DNA of 64,000 nucleotides from Streptomyces sp. Sge12 (lineage in GTDB: Bacteria; Actinomycetota; Actinomycetes; Streptomycetales; Streptomycetaceae): the NCBI RefSeq assembly GCF_002080455.1, contig NZ_CP020555.1, positions 1,178,001 to 1,242,000 on the forward strand, written 5' to 3'. The notes below the pieces were generated by a model that was not told the DNA's origin, ran no database searches, and saw only the letters and a list, made by a program, of their open reading frames with translations. The translations under genes were made by a program, and so were the position numbers. This document shows positions 49,101 through 56,964 of this stretch, piece after piece. The first letter of the stretch is position 1. Each line of letters begins with the position of its first letter.

Positions 49101-49357
49101 AGGTTGGCGTGCCGTTCCAGGACGGTGTCGGCGGCGGCGCGCAGCCGGTCCGGGTCGAGGGGGCCGTCGAGGTCGAGGATCAACTGGGCCACGTAGACGT
49201 CGCGTTCGTCCTCGTCGAAGAGGGCGTGGAAGAGGATGCCGTCCTGGAGCGGGGAGAGCGGCAGGACGTCCTCGACCAGCGAGCGGGCGGCGGGAGCGGG
49301 GGTGGGCGCGGCGGTGAGAGCGGGTGTGGGAGCGGGCGTGGACGGCGGGTGGTTCAT
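46091..49357 (-). CDS. NRPS single module C-A-T (predicted diamino acid)
   Basis: 1088 aa. C about 27-460 begins VEDVLPLSPLQDGILFHALF, a pattern typical of C domains that accept a D-donor, with YHHILMDGWS near 167. A about 480-975 (YVCFTSGSTGKPKGA near 627, NGKLDRKAL). T about 1005-1070 with SHGGHS, His replacing the usual Leu. Pocket residues DIWEINADD: Glu at the fourth and Asp at the last two positions suit a diamino acid and resemble a code I recall for diaminobutyrate. This fits the 2,3-diaminobutyrate genes in the same operon. AGAAGGAA then CACCACCACC precede the ATG, 22 bp after the previous gene. Confidence 0.93.
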   Translation of the reverse strand: MNHPPSTPAPTPALTAAPTPAPAARSLVEDVLPLSPLQDGILFHALFDEDERDVYVAQLILDLDGPLDPDRLRAAADTVLERHANLRAGFLRRATGEPAQVVRRGVRTPWQEVDLTGLDAIERAAAVDTLLAEDRATRFDLARPPLLRFTLIRTGALSHRLLLTYHHILMDGWSWPVLVRELLALHHADDAPLGPVTPYSAFLSRLHGRDTLAAQDAWTRALDGLAGGTRTAPVSPPPGTVLPDRVETYLPASLTERLGALARAHRITSGTLLQGAWALLLGRQIRSEDVVFGAIVSGRDPELPGVADIVGLCINTVPVRVRIDPAESLVALFERLQDEQARLIDHHHLGLVEIQRLAGAGELFDSCVAFQNYPVDAAGLAALGAGGLEVTGVDPHDAAHYPLSLTAIPGDRLRLQIDYRPDVFERDTAQALLERLARLLQAVADDPSCPVGTVDLLSPAERHRVLVEWNDTACDEQYAEVVERVRQQAERRPEAVATTDDTGRELSYAALVARADALSLALLADGVRPGDLVAVLSEPTARVPVAMLGILGSGAAYVPLDPEGPVTRTADLLASGGIARLLAAPEQRARAEEIAAAVPGGLPVLVIDDAAAAPGERPAPAGGPDALAYVCFTSGSTGKPKGAMVHRRGMNNHLLAKVEDLTLDEGDRVVMNAPLTFDISVWQMLAPLITGGQVHLVSRDTARDPAALFGDAAHRGITVLETVPSFVRAAVDLWDTGVRPPALPDLRWFIVNGEVLPPELCTRWYARHPQAAIVNAYGLTECSDDNTHAFIRPDVHAQLEHGRLPVGRPLRNNTLYLLDAALAPVPPGVPGELFIGGTGVGPGYLRDPRRSSERYVPDPFSAEPGSRMYRTGDLARMRADGQLDFLGRQDHQVKVRGNRIELGEVETALRAVPGVGEAVVAVDRDHAGQQRLVCYFTGTPTAEEVRTELGRNLPNYMVPSLFLHLPHFPLTVNGKLDRKALPDPATVHRPVGRLPSTPEEKAVCEIFASVLGLQEAGMDDDFFSHGGHSLLATRLTGRIGTELGVHLGIRDLFETPTPAGISARLAEAATAPAAPARPALRPRSRDGA

Positions 49358-49379
49358 GGTGGTGGTGTTCCTTCTGGGG

Positions 49380-52300
49380 TCAGGCGGTCTGGGTGCGGCG
49401 GGCCCGGCGGACGATCGGCGGGTCCTGCGCGGCGGCGCCCGCGGCCGCCGCGGCGGGCAGGGCCGCGGCGAGTTCGGCGACGGTGGGGCCGGTGAAGAAC
49501 TGGCGGATGCCGACGGCGGCCCCGAACCGTGCCCGGACCTCGGCGAGCAGCTGGGTGGCGAGCAGGGAGTGCCCGCCCAGGTCGAAGAAGCTGTCGTGGA
49601 CGCCGATCCGGGGAAGGCCGAGGACCTGCTCCCAGATCGCGCACAGGGCGCGCTCCTCGTCGGTGCGCGGCTCCTGGTGGGCCCCTGGGGCGCCGGACGC
49701 CGCCGGGTCCGGTACGGGCAGTGCGGCGAGGTCGGTCTTGCCGTTGGCCGTCACGGGGAAGGCGTCGAGCAGGGTCAAGGTGGTGGGGACCATGTAGTCG
49801 GGGAGCCGGGCGCGCAGGTGCTCGCGCAGTTCCGCCGGGGTGGGCGCGGGGGCTCCCTCGGCCGGGACCGCGTAACCCGCGAGCGCGGGTCCGGCCGCCG
49901 TGTCCACGACGGTGACGGCGGCCTGGCCCACCGCCGGGTGGCCGGCCAGGGCGTGCTCGATCTCCCCCGGTTCGATGCGCAGCCCGCGGATCTTGACCTG
50001 CCGGTCGGCGCGGCCGAGGTACTCGACCTGGCCGTCGGCGTTCCAGCGGGCGAGGTCGCCGGTGCGGTACATCCGGGCGCCCGGGGGGCCGTACGGGCAG
50101 GCGACGAAGCGTTCGGCGGTCAGCGCGGCCCGGCCGAGGTAGCCCTGCGCGAGTCCGGCGCCGGCGATGTAGAGCTCGCCGATGACGCCGGGCGCGGCGA
50201 GGCCGAGCCGTTCGTCGAGGACGTGGAGCTGCGTGCCGTCGAGCGGGCGGCCGATGGGGACCTGCCCGTCGGGTGCCTCCTGGCCGGGGCCCACGGCGAA
50301 GGTCGCGGCGAAGGTGGTGGCCTCGGTGGGGCCGTAGGCGTTGGTGACGGTGGTGCGGGGGCAGGCCTCGCGGACCCGGCGGACCATGGACGGGGAGGCG
50401 GCCTCGCCGCCGGTCATCACCTCGTGCAGGGAGCCGAGTGCGGGCAGGCAGCGGTCGGCGAGGACGTTGAAGAGGGTGGCGGTGAGGAAGGTCCCGGTGA
50501 CCTTCTCCTCCGTCATCAGCCGGGCCAGCGCGTCGACGTCGAGGTCGCCGGGGGGTGCCACGACGACGAGCCCGCCGTTCAGCAGCGGCACCCACAGCTC
50601 GTAGGTGGAGGCGTCGAAGGCGTGCGGGGAGCGGAACAGGACCCGCTCGTGCGCGCCGCCGCGCCAGCGGCGGTCGGTGGCGAGGGCGACGACCTCGCGG
50701 TGGGAGACGGCCACGCCCTTGGGGGCGCCGGTGGAGCCGGAGGTGTACATCAGGTAGGCGAGCGCGTCGGGTTGTCCGGCCGGCCCGGCCGTCGCAGCCG
50801 CTTCGCCGGCTCCTTCGGCGGCCCGTTCGGCAGTGGGTTCGGCCGGGCGCAGTACGTGGCGCGGTCCCGCCGGTACCGGCTCGCCCTCCGGGAGGTCGGT
50901 GACGAGGACGGCGGCGCCGGACGCGGCGATCACGGCCTCGGTACGGGCACCGGGGGCCCGGGCGTCCAGCGGCAGGTAGGCGGCCCCGGCCTTGAGGATG
51001 CCCAGGCAGGCGGCCACCAGGTCGGCCGAGCGGTCCATGAGGACGGCGACGGCCTCGCCGGGGCGGACGCCGAGGGTGCGCAGGCGACCGGCGAACAGCT
51101 GGGCCGCCGCGTCGAGTTCGGCATACGTGGTCCCGCGGCCGGCGCAGAGCACGGCGGGCCGGTCCGGGTGGGCGGCGGCCCGTTCCGCGAAGGCCTCGTG
51201 GACGGTGCGGGCGTCGGTGGCGACGGGCGCGCCCTGCCAGTGCTCCAGGAGGTCGGCGCGCTCCCCCGGCAGCAGGACGTCGAGCGCGGAGAGCGGGATC
51301 CCCGGTTCGCGGACGACGGCGCCGATCAGATGGACGAGCCGGTCCAGCAGGCGCCGGGCCGTTCCCTCGTCGAACAGGTCGCTCGCGTACTCCAGGCCGA
51401 GGGCCAGGCCGCGGGGTTCTCCGGTGGCCGGGTCGTGGAGTTCCTCGACCTCCAGGGTGAGGTCGAACTTGGCGGTGTCGGTGCGCACCGCCTCCACCTG
51501 CGCGGTCAGGCCCGCGAAGGCGGGGATCTGCGGCTCGGTGCGCTGGGCGGCGACGGCCACCTGGAAGAGCGGGTGCCGGGCCGCCGAGCGGGCCGGGTTG
51601 AGGCGTTCGACCAGCGATTCGAAGGGCAGTTCCTGGTGGGCGTACGTGGCCAGGGCGGCGGCGCGCACCCGGTCGAGCACCTCCGTGAAGGCCGGGTCGC
51701 CGGAGGTGTCGGCGCGCACGATCAGGGTGTTGACGAAGAGCCCCACGAGGTCGGTGAGGGCTTCGTCGTCGCGGCCGTCGACGGGGCAGCCGAGCGGCAG
51801 GTCCGTGCCGGCGCCGAGGCGGGTGAGCAGGACCGCGAAGGCTGCCTGGACGGCCATGAACGGTGTGGCGCGGCCGTCCCGGGCCAGTGCGGCCAGGCCC
51901 GCGTGGGCGGCGGCGTCGGTCCGTGCCTCCACCACCGCGCCCCGGTGCGCGGCGACGGCCGGGCGCGGCCGGTCGGCGGGCAGCGCCAGTTCGTCGGGCA
52001 GGCCGTCGAGGACCTCCGCCCAGTGGGTGAGCAGCCGGGCGTGCAGGGAGTCGGAATCCTGGGCCGGGCCGAGGAGTTCGCGCTGCCACAGGGCGTAATC
52101 CGGGTACTGGACGGGCAGTTCGGGCCACTCGGGCGGCCGGCCGGCGGTCCGGGCGGTGTAGGCGGCGGCCAGGTCGCGCACGAGGATGTTGACGGAGTGG
52201 CCGTCGCCCGCGATGTGGTGCAGGACCAGGAGCAGGTAGTGGTCCTCGTCCCCGTCGGTGAAGAGGTCGGCGCGCAGCGGCGGTTCGGTGCGCAGGTCGA

Positions 52301-52604
52301 AGGGGCGGGACGAGGCCTGCGCGGCCCGCCCGGCGCGTTCGGCGGGCGGGCAGTCGGTGACGGCGAGCGCCGGGGCGGCGTCCGCGGGCTCCAGGACCCG
52401 CTGGTACGGGCGGCCCGCCTCGTCGGGGAAGACGGTGCGCAGCGCTTCGTGGCGGGCGCTCACGTCCGCGAGGGCGGCGCGCAGGGCGGCGCGGTCCAGG
52501 ACGCCGTTCAGCCGGAGCCCGACGGGGATGTGGTAGAGCGCGCCGTCGGCGCCGTCGCGGGCGTGGAACCACAACCGCTGCTGGGCGTGGGACAGAGGGA
52601 TCAC
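49380..52604 (-). CDS. NRPS single module C-A-T
   Basis: 1074 aa from GTG 52604, which overlaps the stop of the T-E gene by 4 bp. C starts at residue 1 (VIPLSHAQQRLWFHARD) with LHHIAGDGHS near 130 and looks like an L-to-L type. A about 460-945 (YLMYTSGSTGAPKGV near 615; NGKTDL, Asp-Leu where NGKxDR is usual). T near 1000 with LGGHS. Pocket residues DAYFMGATF are close to module 3 of system A (DAYFWGVTF), so both may load the same or a similar residue, perhaps aliphatic. The frame continues upstream but is shadow. Confidence 0.93.
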   Translation of the reverse strand: MIPLSHAQQRLWFHARDGADGALYHIPVGLRLNGVLDRAALRAALADVSARHEALRTVFPDEAGRPYQRVLEPADAAPALAVTDCPPAERAGRAAQASSRPFDLRTEPPLRADLFTDGDEDHYLLLVLHHIAGDGHSVNILVRDLAAAYTARTAGRPPEWPELPVQYPDYALWQRELLGPAQDSDSLHARLLTHWAEVLDGLPDELALPADRPRPAVAAHRGAVVEARTDAAAHAGLAALARDGRATPFMAVQAAFAVLLTRLGAGTDLPLGCPVDGRDDEALTDLVGLFVNTLIVRADTSGDPAFTEVLDRVRAAALATYAHQELPFESLVERLNPARSAARHPLFQVAVAAQRTEPQIPAFAGLTAQVEAVRTDTAKFDLTLEVEELHDPATGEPRGLALGLEYASDLFDEGTARRLLDRLVHLIGAVVREPGIPLSALDVLLPGERADLLEHWQGAPVATDARTVHEAFAERAAAHPDRPAVLCAGRGTTYAELDAAAQLFAGRLRTLGVRPGEAVAVLMDRSADLVAACLGILKAGAAYLPLDARAPGARTEAVIAASGAAVLVTDLPEGEPVPAGPRHVLRPAEPTAERAAEGAGEAAATAGPAGQPDALAYLMYTSGSTGAPKGVAVSHREVVALATDRRWRGGAHERVLFRSPHAFDASTYELWVPLLNGGLVVVAPPGDLDVDALARLMTEEKVTGTFLTATLFNVLADRCLPALGSLHEVMTGGEAASPSMVRRVREACPRTTVTNAYGPTEATTFAATFAVGPGQEAPDGQVPIGRPLDGTQLHVLDERLGLAAPGVIGELYIAGAGLAQGYLGRAALTAERFVACPYGPPGARMYRTGDLARWNADGQVEYLGRADRQVKIRGLRIEPGEIEHALAGHPAVGQAAVTVVDTAAGPALAGYAVPAEGAPAPTPAELREHLRARLPDYMVPTTLTLLDAFPVTANGKTDLAALPVPDPAASGAPGAHQEPRTDEERALCAIWEQVLGLPRIGVHDSFFDLGGHSLLATQLLAEVRARFGAAVGIRQFFTGPTVAELAAALPAAAAAGAAAQDPPIVRRARRTQTA

Positions 52605-54403
52605 AGCAGGGCTCCGAGCTGGGATTCGAAGGTGTCGAGGTCGGCCTGGCTGACCCGGGTGAGGGACACGTCGGAGGGGGTCAGTCCGCCGGCGTCCGGG
52701 CGTGCGGCGTGGGTGACGACGGAGCGCAGCATGGTGAACCACTCCTGGGCCAGGTCGTGGACCCACGGCCCGGGGAGGGCGTTGCCCGCCCAGGTCCAGG
52801 TGGCGCTGAGGGTGAGGCCGTCGGGGCCCTCGTGGGCGGCCGCGTTCACCTCGACGGCGTGCGCCATCGGAAGTCCCTCTTCGGCGTCGTCCAGGGCGAA
52901 GTCGTGCCCGGGGGCGGCGTCCCACGGCGCGTCGCCGCCCATCGGGAACCGGCCGAGGTAGTTGAAGCCGATCTGGGGTATGCCGCGCGCGGCGAGGTCC
53001 CCCCGGGTGCGGGAGTTGAGGTGGCGCAGCAGGCCGAAGCCGATGCCCTTGTCCGGTACGGCGCGCAGTTCCTCCTTGACGAGGCGCAGGGCGGCTCCGA
53101 TCGCCGGTCCGCCGGCCCGGGCCTCTTCGAGGTCGGGGCGGCCGAGGGCGAGGCGGACGGGAAAGACGGTGGTGAACCAGCCGACGGTGCGGGACAGGTC
53201 GGTTCCGTCGGCGATGTCCTCCCGGCCGTGGCCCTCGACGTCGACGAGGACGGCTCCCTCCATGTCCTCGGGGACCTGGGGGACCTGGCCGTCGGCGTTG
53301 CGCCGGCCGAGGACGGCCAGCGCGAGGGCGGTCAGCAGGACGTCGTTGACGGTGCCGTTGACGAGGCCGGGCGCGGTGGTGAGCAGGGGGCCCGCCACGT
53401 CCGGGCCGAGGGTGAGGGTGAGGGTGTGCTCCGGGCTCTCGGGGTCGAGGCCGCCGGGTGCGCGGACCCCGGCGAGGGCCTGCGGGGCCTCGCGCAGGGC
53501 CGCGGCCCAGCGGTCGGCCTCGGCGGTCCGGCGGCCGGAGGTGGCCTCCGCGCGCAGCAGGTCGGCCCAGTGCGCGAAGGGGGTGTGCGCCGGTTCCAGG
53601 ACGGGCTCGCGGCCCTCGGCGAGGGCCGCCGCGCAGGTCCGCAGGTCGTCGTGGAGGATGCGCCAGGACACGCCGTCGACGACCAGGTGGTGGATGACGA
53701 GCGCGAGGCGTCCCTGCTGTCCGGCTCCCCGGTCCATCAGGACGGCGCGCAGCATGCGGCCGTCGCGGGGCGAGAGCAACCGGCGTGCGGCCCGCATCCG
53801 CTCCCGGGTCAGGGCGGGCAGTTCCGCGTCGTCCCTGCCGCGGGCGTCCACCTGGTCCAGCAGGTCCGCCGCGGTGACGGAGCCCGCGGGGGGTACGACC
53901 GGCTCGGCGCCGGCCGCGGCGATCCCGTCGGGCAGCCGCAGCCGGAGCATCTCGTGGGTGTCGAGGAGGGCCTGGACGGTGCGTTCGGCGTCGGCCGCCC
54001 CGAAGCCCGGCGGGGTGCGCACCACGAGCGACTGGTTGTAGGTGTCGACGGGACCGCCGAGTTCGGCGAGCCAGCCCATGATGGGGGTGGGGGTCAGCGG
54101 CCCCAGCCGGCGCGGGGGCACGGCCGGGCCCGCGCCGGCCCGTACCCGGCCGTGGGCGCGGGCGGTGGCGGCGAGCGCGTTCACGCTCTCGGCGCGGAGC
54201 ACGTCGCGGGTGGTGAGGACGAGGCCGGCCGTGCGGGCGCGGCTGACGACCTGGATCGCCTGGATGCTGTCCCCGCCCAGCCCGGTGAAGCTGTGGTCCG
54301 CGTCGACCTCGCCGCGGCCGAGTACCTCGGCGAAGAGGGTGCGCAGGGTCCGTACGGGGTCGGCCCCGGCGGGCTGCTCGGTGCGGTGGGCGGGCTCAGC
54401 CAC
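52601..54403 (-). CDS. NRPS carrier-epimerase didomain (T-E) without A domain
   Basis: 600 aa from GTG 54403. T domain residues about 15-85 with Ser46 in LGGDS, the Asp variant typical of carriers that precede epimerases. E domain about 100-560: LTPTPIMGWLAELGGPV, IHHLVVDGVSWRIL, EGHGRE, GWFTTVFPVRL, FGLLRHLN, FNYLGRFP. It converts a carrier-bound L-residue to a D/L mixture, but has no A domain to load it; the free A domain at 44404-45945 is the obvious supplier. It overlaps MbtH by 8 bp and the next C-A-T gene by 4 bp. The D-product would pass to the D-accepting module at 46091-49357. Confidence 0.93.
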   Translation of the reverse strand: MAEPAHRTEQPAGADPVRTLRTLFAEVLGRGEVDADHSFTGLGGDSIQAIQVVSRARTAGLVLTTRDVLRAESVNALAATARAHGRVRAGAGPAVPPRRLGPLTPTPIMGWLAELGGPVDTYNQSLVVRTPPGFGAADAERTVQALLDTHEMLRLRLPDGIAAAGAEPVVPPAGSVTAADLLDQVDARGRDDAELPALTRERMRAARRLLSPRDGRMLRAVLMDRGAGQQGRLALVIHHLVVDGVSWRILHDDLRTCAAALAEGREPVLEPAHTPFAHWADLLRAEATSGRRTAEADRWAAALREAPQALAGVRAPGGLDPESPEHTLTLTLGPDVAGPLLTTAPGLVNGTVNDVLLTALALAVLGRRNADGQVPQVPEDMEGAVLVDVEGHGREDIADGTDLSRTVGWFTTVFPVRLALGRPDLEEARAGGPAIGAALRLVKEELRAVPDKGIGFGLLRHLNSRTRGDLAARGIPQIGFNYLGRFPMGGDAPWDAAPGHDFALDDAEEGLPMAHAVEVNAAAHEGPDGLTLSATWTWAGNALPGPWVHDLAQEWFTMLRSVVTHAARPDAGGLTPSDVSLTRVSQADLDTFESQLGALL

Positions 54404-54620
54404 GGGCCGTGTTCCCGGCGAGGGCGGCCACCAGGGAGGCGGGGCGCATGTCGGTCCAGACGCGCTCCACGTGGTCCAGGCAGGCCTGGCGGCCGTCGGG
54501 GCCGTGCACCACGTGCCAGCCGGCCGGGACGGGGTTGGCGGCGGGCCACAGGGAGTGCTGGAGCTCGTCGTTGCGGACCACGACGTAGGCGGCGTTGTCG
54601 TTCTCGAAGGGGTTGCTCAT
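54396..54620 (-). CDS. MbtH-like protein of NRPS system B
   Basis: 74 aa. MbtH family: NPFENDNAAYVVVRNDELQHSLW, PAGWHVVHG and CLDHVERVWTDMRPASL. Adenylation-domain partner. AAGGCG-type ribosome site upstream is weak, but ATG 54620 begins the conserved sequence. The 3' end overlaps the T-E start by 8 bp. It differs clearly from the MbtH protein of system A, so each system has its own copy. Confidence 0.94.
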   Translation of the reverse strand: MSNPFENDNAAYVVVRNDELQHSLWPAANPVPAGWHVVHGPDGRQACLDHVERVWTDMRPASLVAALAGNTARG

Positions 54621-54694
54621 GGCGGTGCGCCTTTCGGTTGGGGTGGGCGCGTACGGGTGGTACGGCGCCTCGTGGGACGGGCGGTGGTGGTGGA

Positions 54695-56962
54695 TCAGGA
54701 GCGGGGTGCGGCCTCGATGTCGAGGCGGATCAGGGCGCGTGCCGCGTCGAGGGCCGCGTGCACGCCTTCGGGCTCCGCGTGGCGGGCGATCACGTGCCCG
54801 AGCCGGTCGGAGGCACTGCGGGGGCTGTGCACGGGCGTGCCGGGGGCGGCGGTGACCAGCACCGACTCGACCCCGTCGACGGTTTCGGCGGCCCGGGTGC
54901 CGTGGGCGGCGGTGAGGGTGCCGTCGGTGTCGGCGAGGAGGAACTGGATGCCGGCGTGGCCGGCGTCCTCGGCCTTCAGGTGCGGGGGCAGGCCGAGGGC
55001 GGCGCGGAGCTGCTCGCCGAGCAGGTCGACGCCGGTGGCGAGCCGGATCAGTTCGGGGATCATGCCGCCGGCCGGGCGGGGGTTGATCTCGATGAGGGCG
55101 GGTCCGCCGGCGGTCAGTTTGACCTCGGTGTGGGTGGCTCCGAGCCGGATCCCGGCCGCGTCCAGGGCCGCCGTCACCGTCTCGGTGATCCGCTGTGCGG
55201 TGGTGGCGGGCAGTGGGGCGGGGAAGAGGTGCCGGTGCTCGACGAAGTACGGGGTCGCGGTCACCGACTTGGCGGTGATGCCGACGCACTGGGCCTGCCC
55301 GTCCTGGCTGAACATCTCGACGCTGTACTCGGGCGCCTCCAGGTACTCCTCGACGAGGACGGTGCGTGCGGTGGGCATGCCCCGCACGTTGGTGTCGATC
55401 GCGAGGATCCGCTCGATCTGGGCGCGGACCTCGGCCTCGTCCGCGCAGAGCAGGACGTTCGTGGAGCCCGAGTCGTCGGCCGGCTTGACCACGCAGGGCA
55501 GTCCGGTGCGGGCGACGGCGGCCGCGGCCCCGTCCGGCTCGCGTACCAGGGCGTACCGGGGCTGGCGGACGCCCGCGGCCCGCAGCCTCTCGCGCAGCGC
55601 CGACTTGTCCCGGCAGACGGCCACCGCTTCGGGCGGGTTGCCGGGCAGGCCGAGCCACTGGGCGATCCGGGCGGCGGCCGGTACGTAGAAGTCGCTGGTG
55701 GTCGTGACGCCGGCGATCTCCTCGCGGCGGAAGCGCTCCTGTACGGCCTCGCGCAGGGCGGCGTCGGAGTTGGTGTCGCAACGCACCACCTCGGCGCCGG
55801 TGTCCGCGAGACCCCGGTAGCGGTCGGGGTCGCCGGTCAGCAGGACGGGTACGGTGCCCAGTTCGCGTGCCCGCTCCAGCGCCAGCATTCCGGTGCCGGT
55901 GGTGTTGGACTCCACGAACAGCAGGTGCCGGCGGATCCCGGCGGGCGGGCTGTAGGCGAGGGCGGACCAGGTGCGGGCGGTCCCGTCGGTGCCGAGGGCG
56001 GCCGGGGCGGTGGCGGTGGGCACTTCGCGCAGCCGGTTCGCGTCCCAGTGCTCGTCGTTGTAGACGGTGTCGGCGTAGCGGTCGCCCCGGTCGGGCAGGA
56101 TGCCGACGATGCGGGTGCCGGGTTCGGCGCGCTCGGCGAGGCCGGTGAGGACCCGGTAGACGGAGCCCGAGGTGTTGCCGCCGAAGATCTGCTGCTCGCG
56201 GGCGAGGTCCCAGGTGGCGGCGAAGGCCTCGTGGTCGTTGAGCCAGTGCACCTCGTCGACGAGGGTGCGGTCCAGGTTCTTGGGCAGCAGGCTGTTGCCC
56301 AGTCCGCTCTGCAGGCGCTGCGGTACGTCGGGCTGGCCGAAGAGGGCGCTGCCCACGCAGTCGACGCCGACGACGTGCAGGGCGGGCAGGGCGGCGCGCA
56401 GGGCGCGGGCGGTGCCGCAGAGGGAGCCGCCGCTGCCGACGGCGCCGACGAGGGTGTCGAACCGGCCCAGGTCCTCGAGGAGTTCACCGGCGAGGGTGCG
56501 GTAGGCGCCGGGGTTGTCGGGGTTGGTGTACTGCTGCGGCCAGAAGGCGCCGGGCAGTTCGCCCCGCAGCTCCGCGAGCCGCTCCAGGCGGGCGCTCTGC
56601 CAGCCGTGGCTGGTCATGGCCTCGACGATGTGCACCCGGCAGCCCAGGGCGCGGAGTTTGGCGAGGGTGACGGGGTCGATGCGCGGGTCGGTGACGATGT
56701 GGACCTCGTGGCCGAGGGAGCGGCCGACGAGGGCCACGCCGAGGGCCATGGTGCCCGAGGAGCTCTCGATGACGGGGTCGCCCGGCTTCAGGGTGCCCAG
56801 CCGCCGGGCCTCCAGCAGGATGTTGCGGGCGACGCGGTCCTTCATCGCGAAGAGGTTCTGCAGCTCCAGCTTGGCGTAGACCTCCACGCCGCGGGCCTCG
56901 CCCAGGCGCAGCCGCACCAGCGGGGTCGCCCCGATCGCGTCCGTCACGGTGTCGAACAGCAT
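54695..56962 (-). CDS. Fused PLP-dependent beta-replacement synthase and ATP-grasp ligase
   Basis: 755 aa. Residues 1-320 match the cysteine-synthase fold: GATPLVRL, KLELQNLFAMKDRVARN with the PLP Lys41, the SSSGTMALG loop and the phosphate loop GSGGSLCGT. Residues about 345-755 are an ATP-grasp enzyme: LLFVESNTTGTGML (pre-ATP-grasp strand), VKPADDSGSTNV (ATP loop), VEEYLEAPEYSVEMF and LIEINPRPAGGM (metal site). The synthase half probably displaces phosphate from phosphothreonine with an amine donor, the second step to 2,3-diaminobutyrate. The ligase half has no place in that route and could join two amino acids or activate a carboxylate. The start is 2 bp after the kinase stop. Genes of this fused type may exist in uridyl-peptide clusters; I am not certain. 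Confidence 0.88.
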   Translation of the reverse strand: MLFDTVTDAIGATPLVRLRLGEARGVEVYAKLELQNLFAMKDRVARNILLEARRLGTLKPGDPVIESSSGTMALGVALVGRSLGHEVHIVTDPRIDPVTLAKLRALGCRVHIVEAMTSHGWQSARLERLAELRGELPGAFWPQQYTNPDNPGAYRTLAGELLEDLGRFDTLVGAVGSGGSLCGTARALRAALPALHVVGVDCVGSALFGQPDVPQRLQSGLGNSLLPKNLDRTLVDEVHWLNDHEAFAATWDLAREQQIFGGNTSGSVYRVLTGLAERAEPGTRIVGILPDRGDRYADTVYNDEHWDANRLREVPTATAPAALGTDGTARTWSALAYSPPAGIRRHLLFVESNTTGTGMLALERARELGTVPVLLTGDPDRYRGLADTGAEVVRCDTNSDAALREAVQERFRREEIAGVTTTSDFYVPAAARIAQWLGLPGNPPEAVAVCRDKSALRERLRAAGVRQPRYALVREPDGAAAAVARTGLPCVVKPADDSGSTNVLLCADEAEVRAQIERILAIDTNVRGMPTARTVLVEEYLEAPEYSVEMFSQDGQAQCVGITAKSVTATPYFVEHRHLFPAPLPATTAQRITETVTAALDAAGIRLGATHTEVKLTAGGPALIEINPRPAGGMIPELIRLATGVDLLGEQLRAALGLPPHLKAEDAGHAGIQFLLADTDGTLTAAHGTRAAETVDGVESVLVTAAPGTPVHSPRSASDRLGHVIARHAEPEGVHAALDAARALIRLDIEAAPRS

Positions 56963-56964
56963 GC

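Noticed and set aside
54695..56962. Primary-metabolism cysteine synthase, or two genes with a missed boundary
   Set aside because: The frame is continuous through both domains with no stop or ribosome site between them, and its neighbours are diamino-acid genes.
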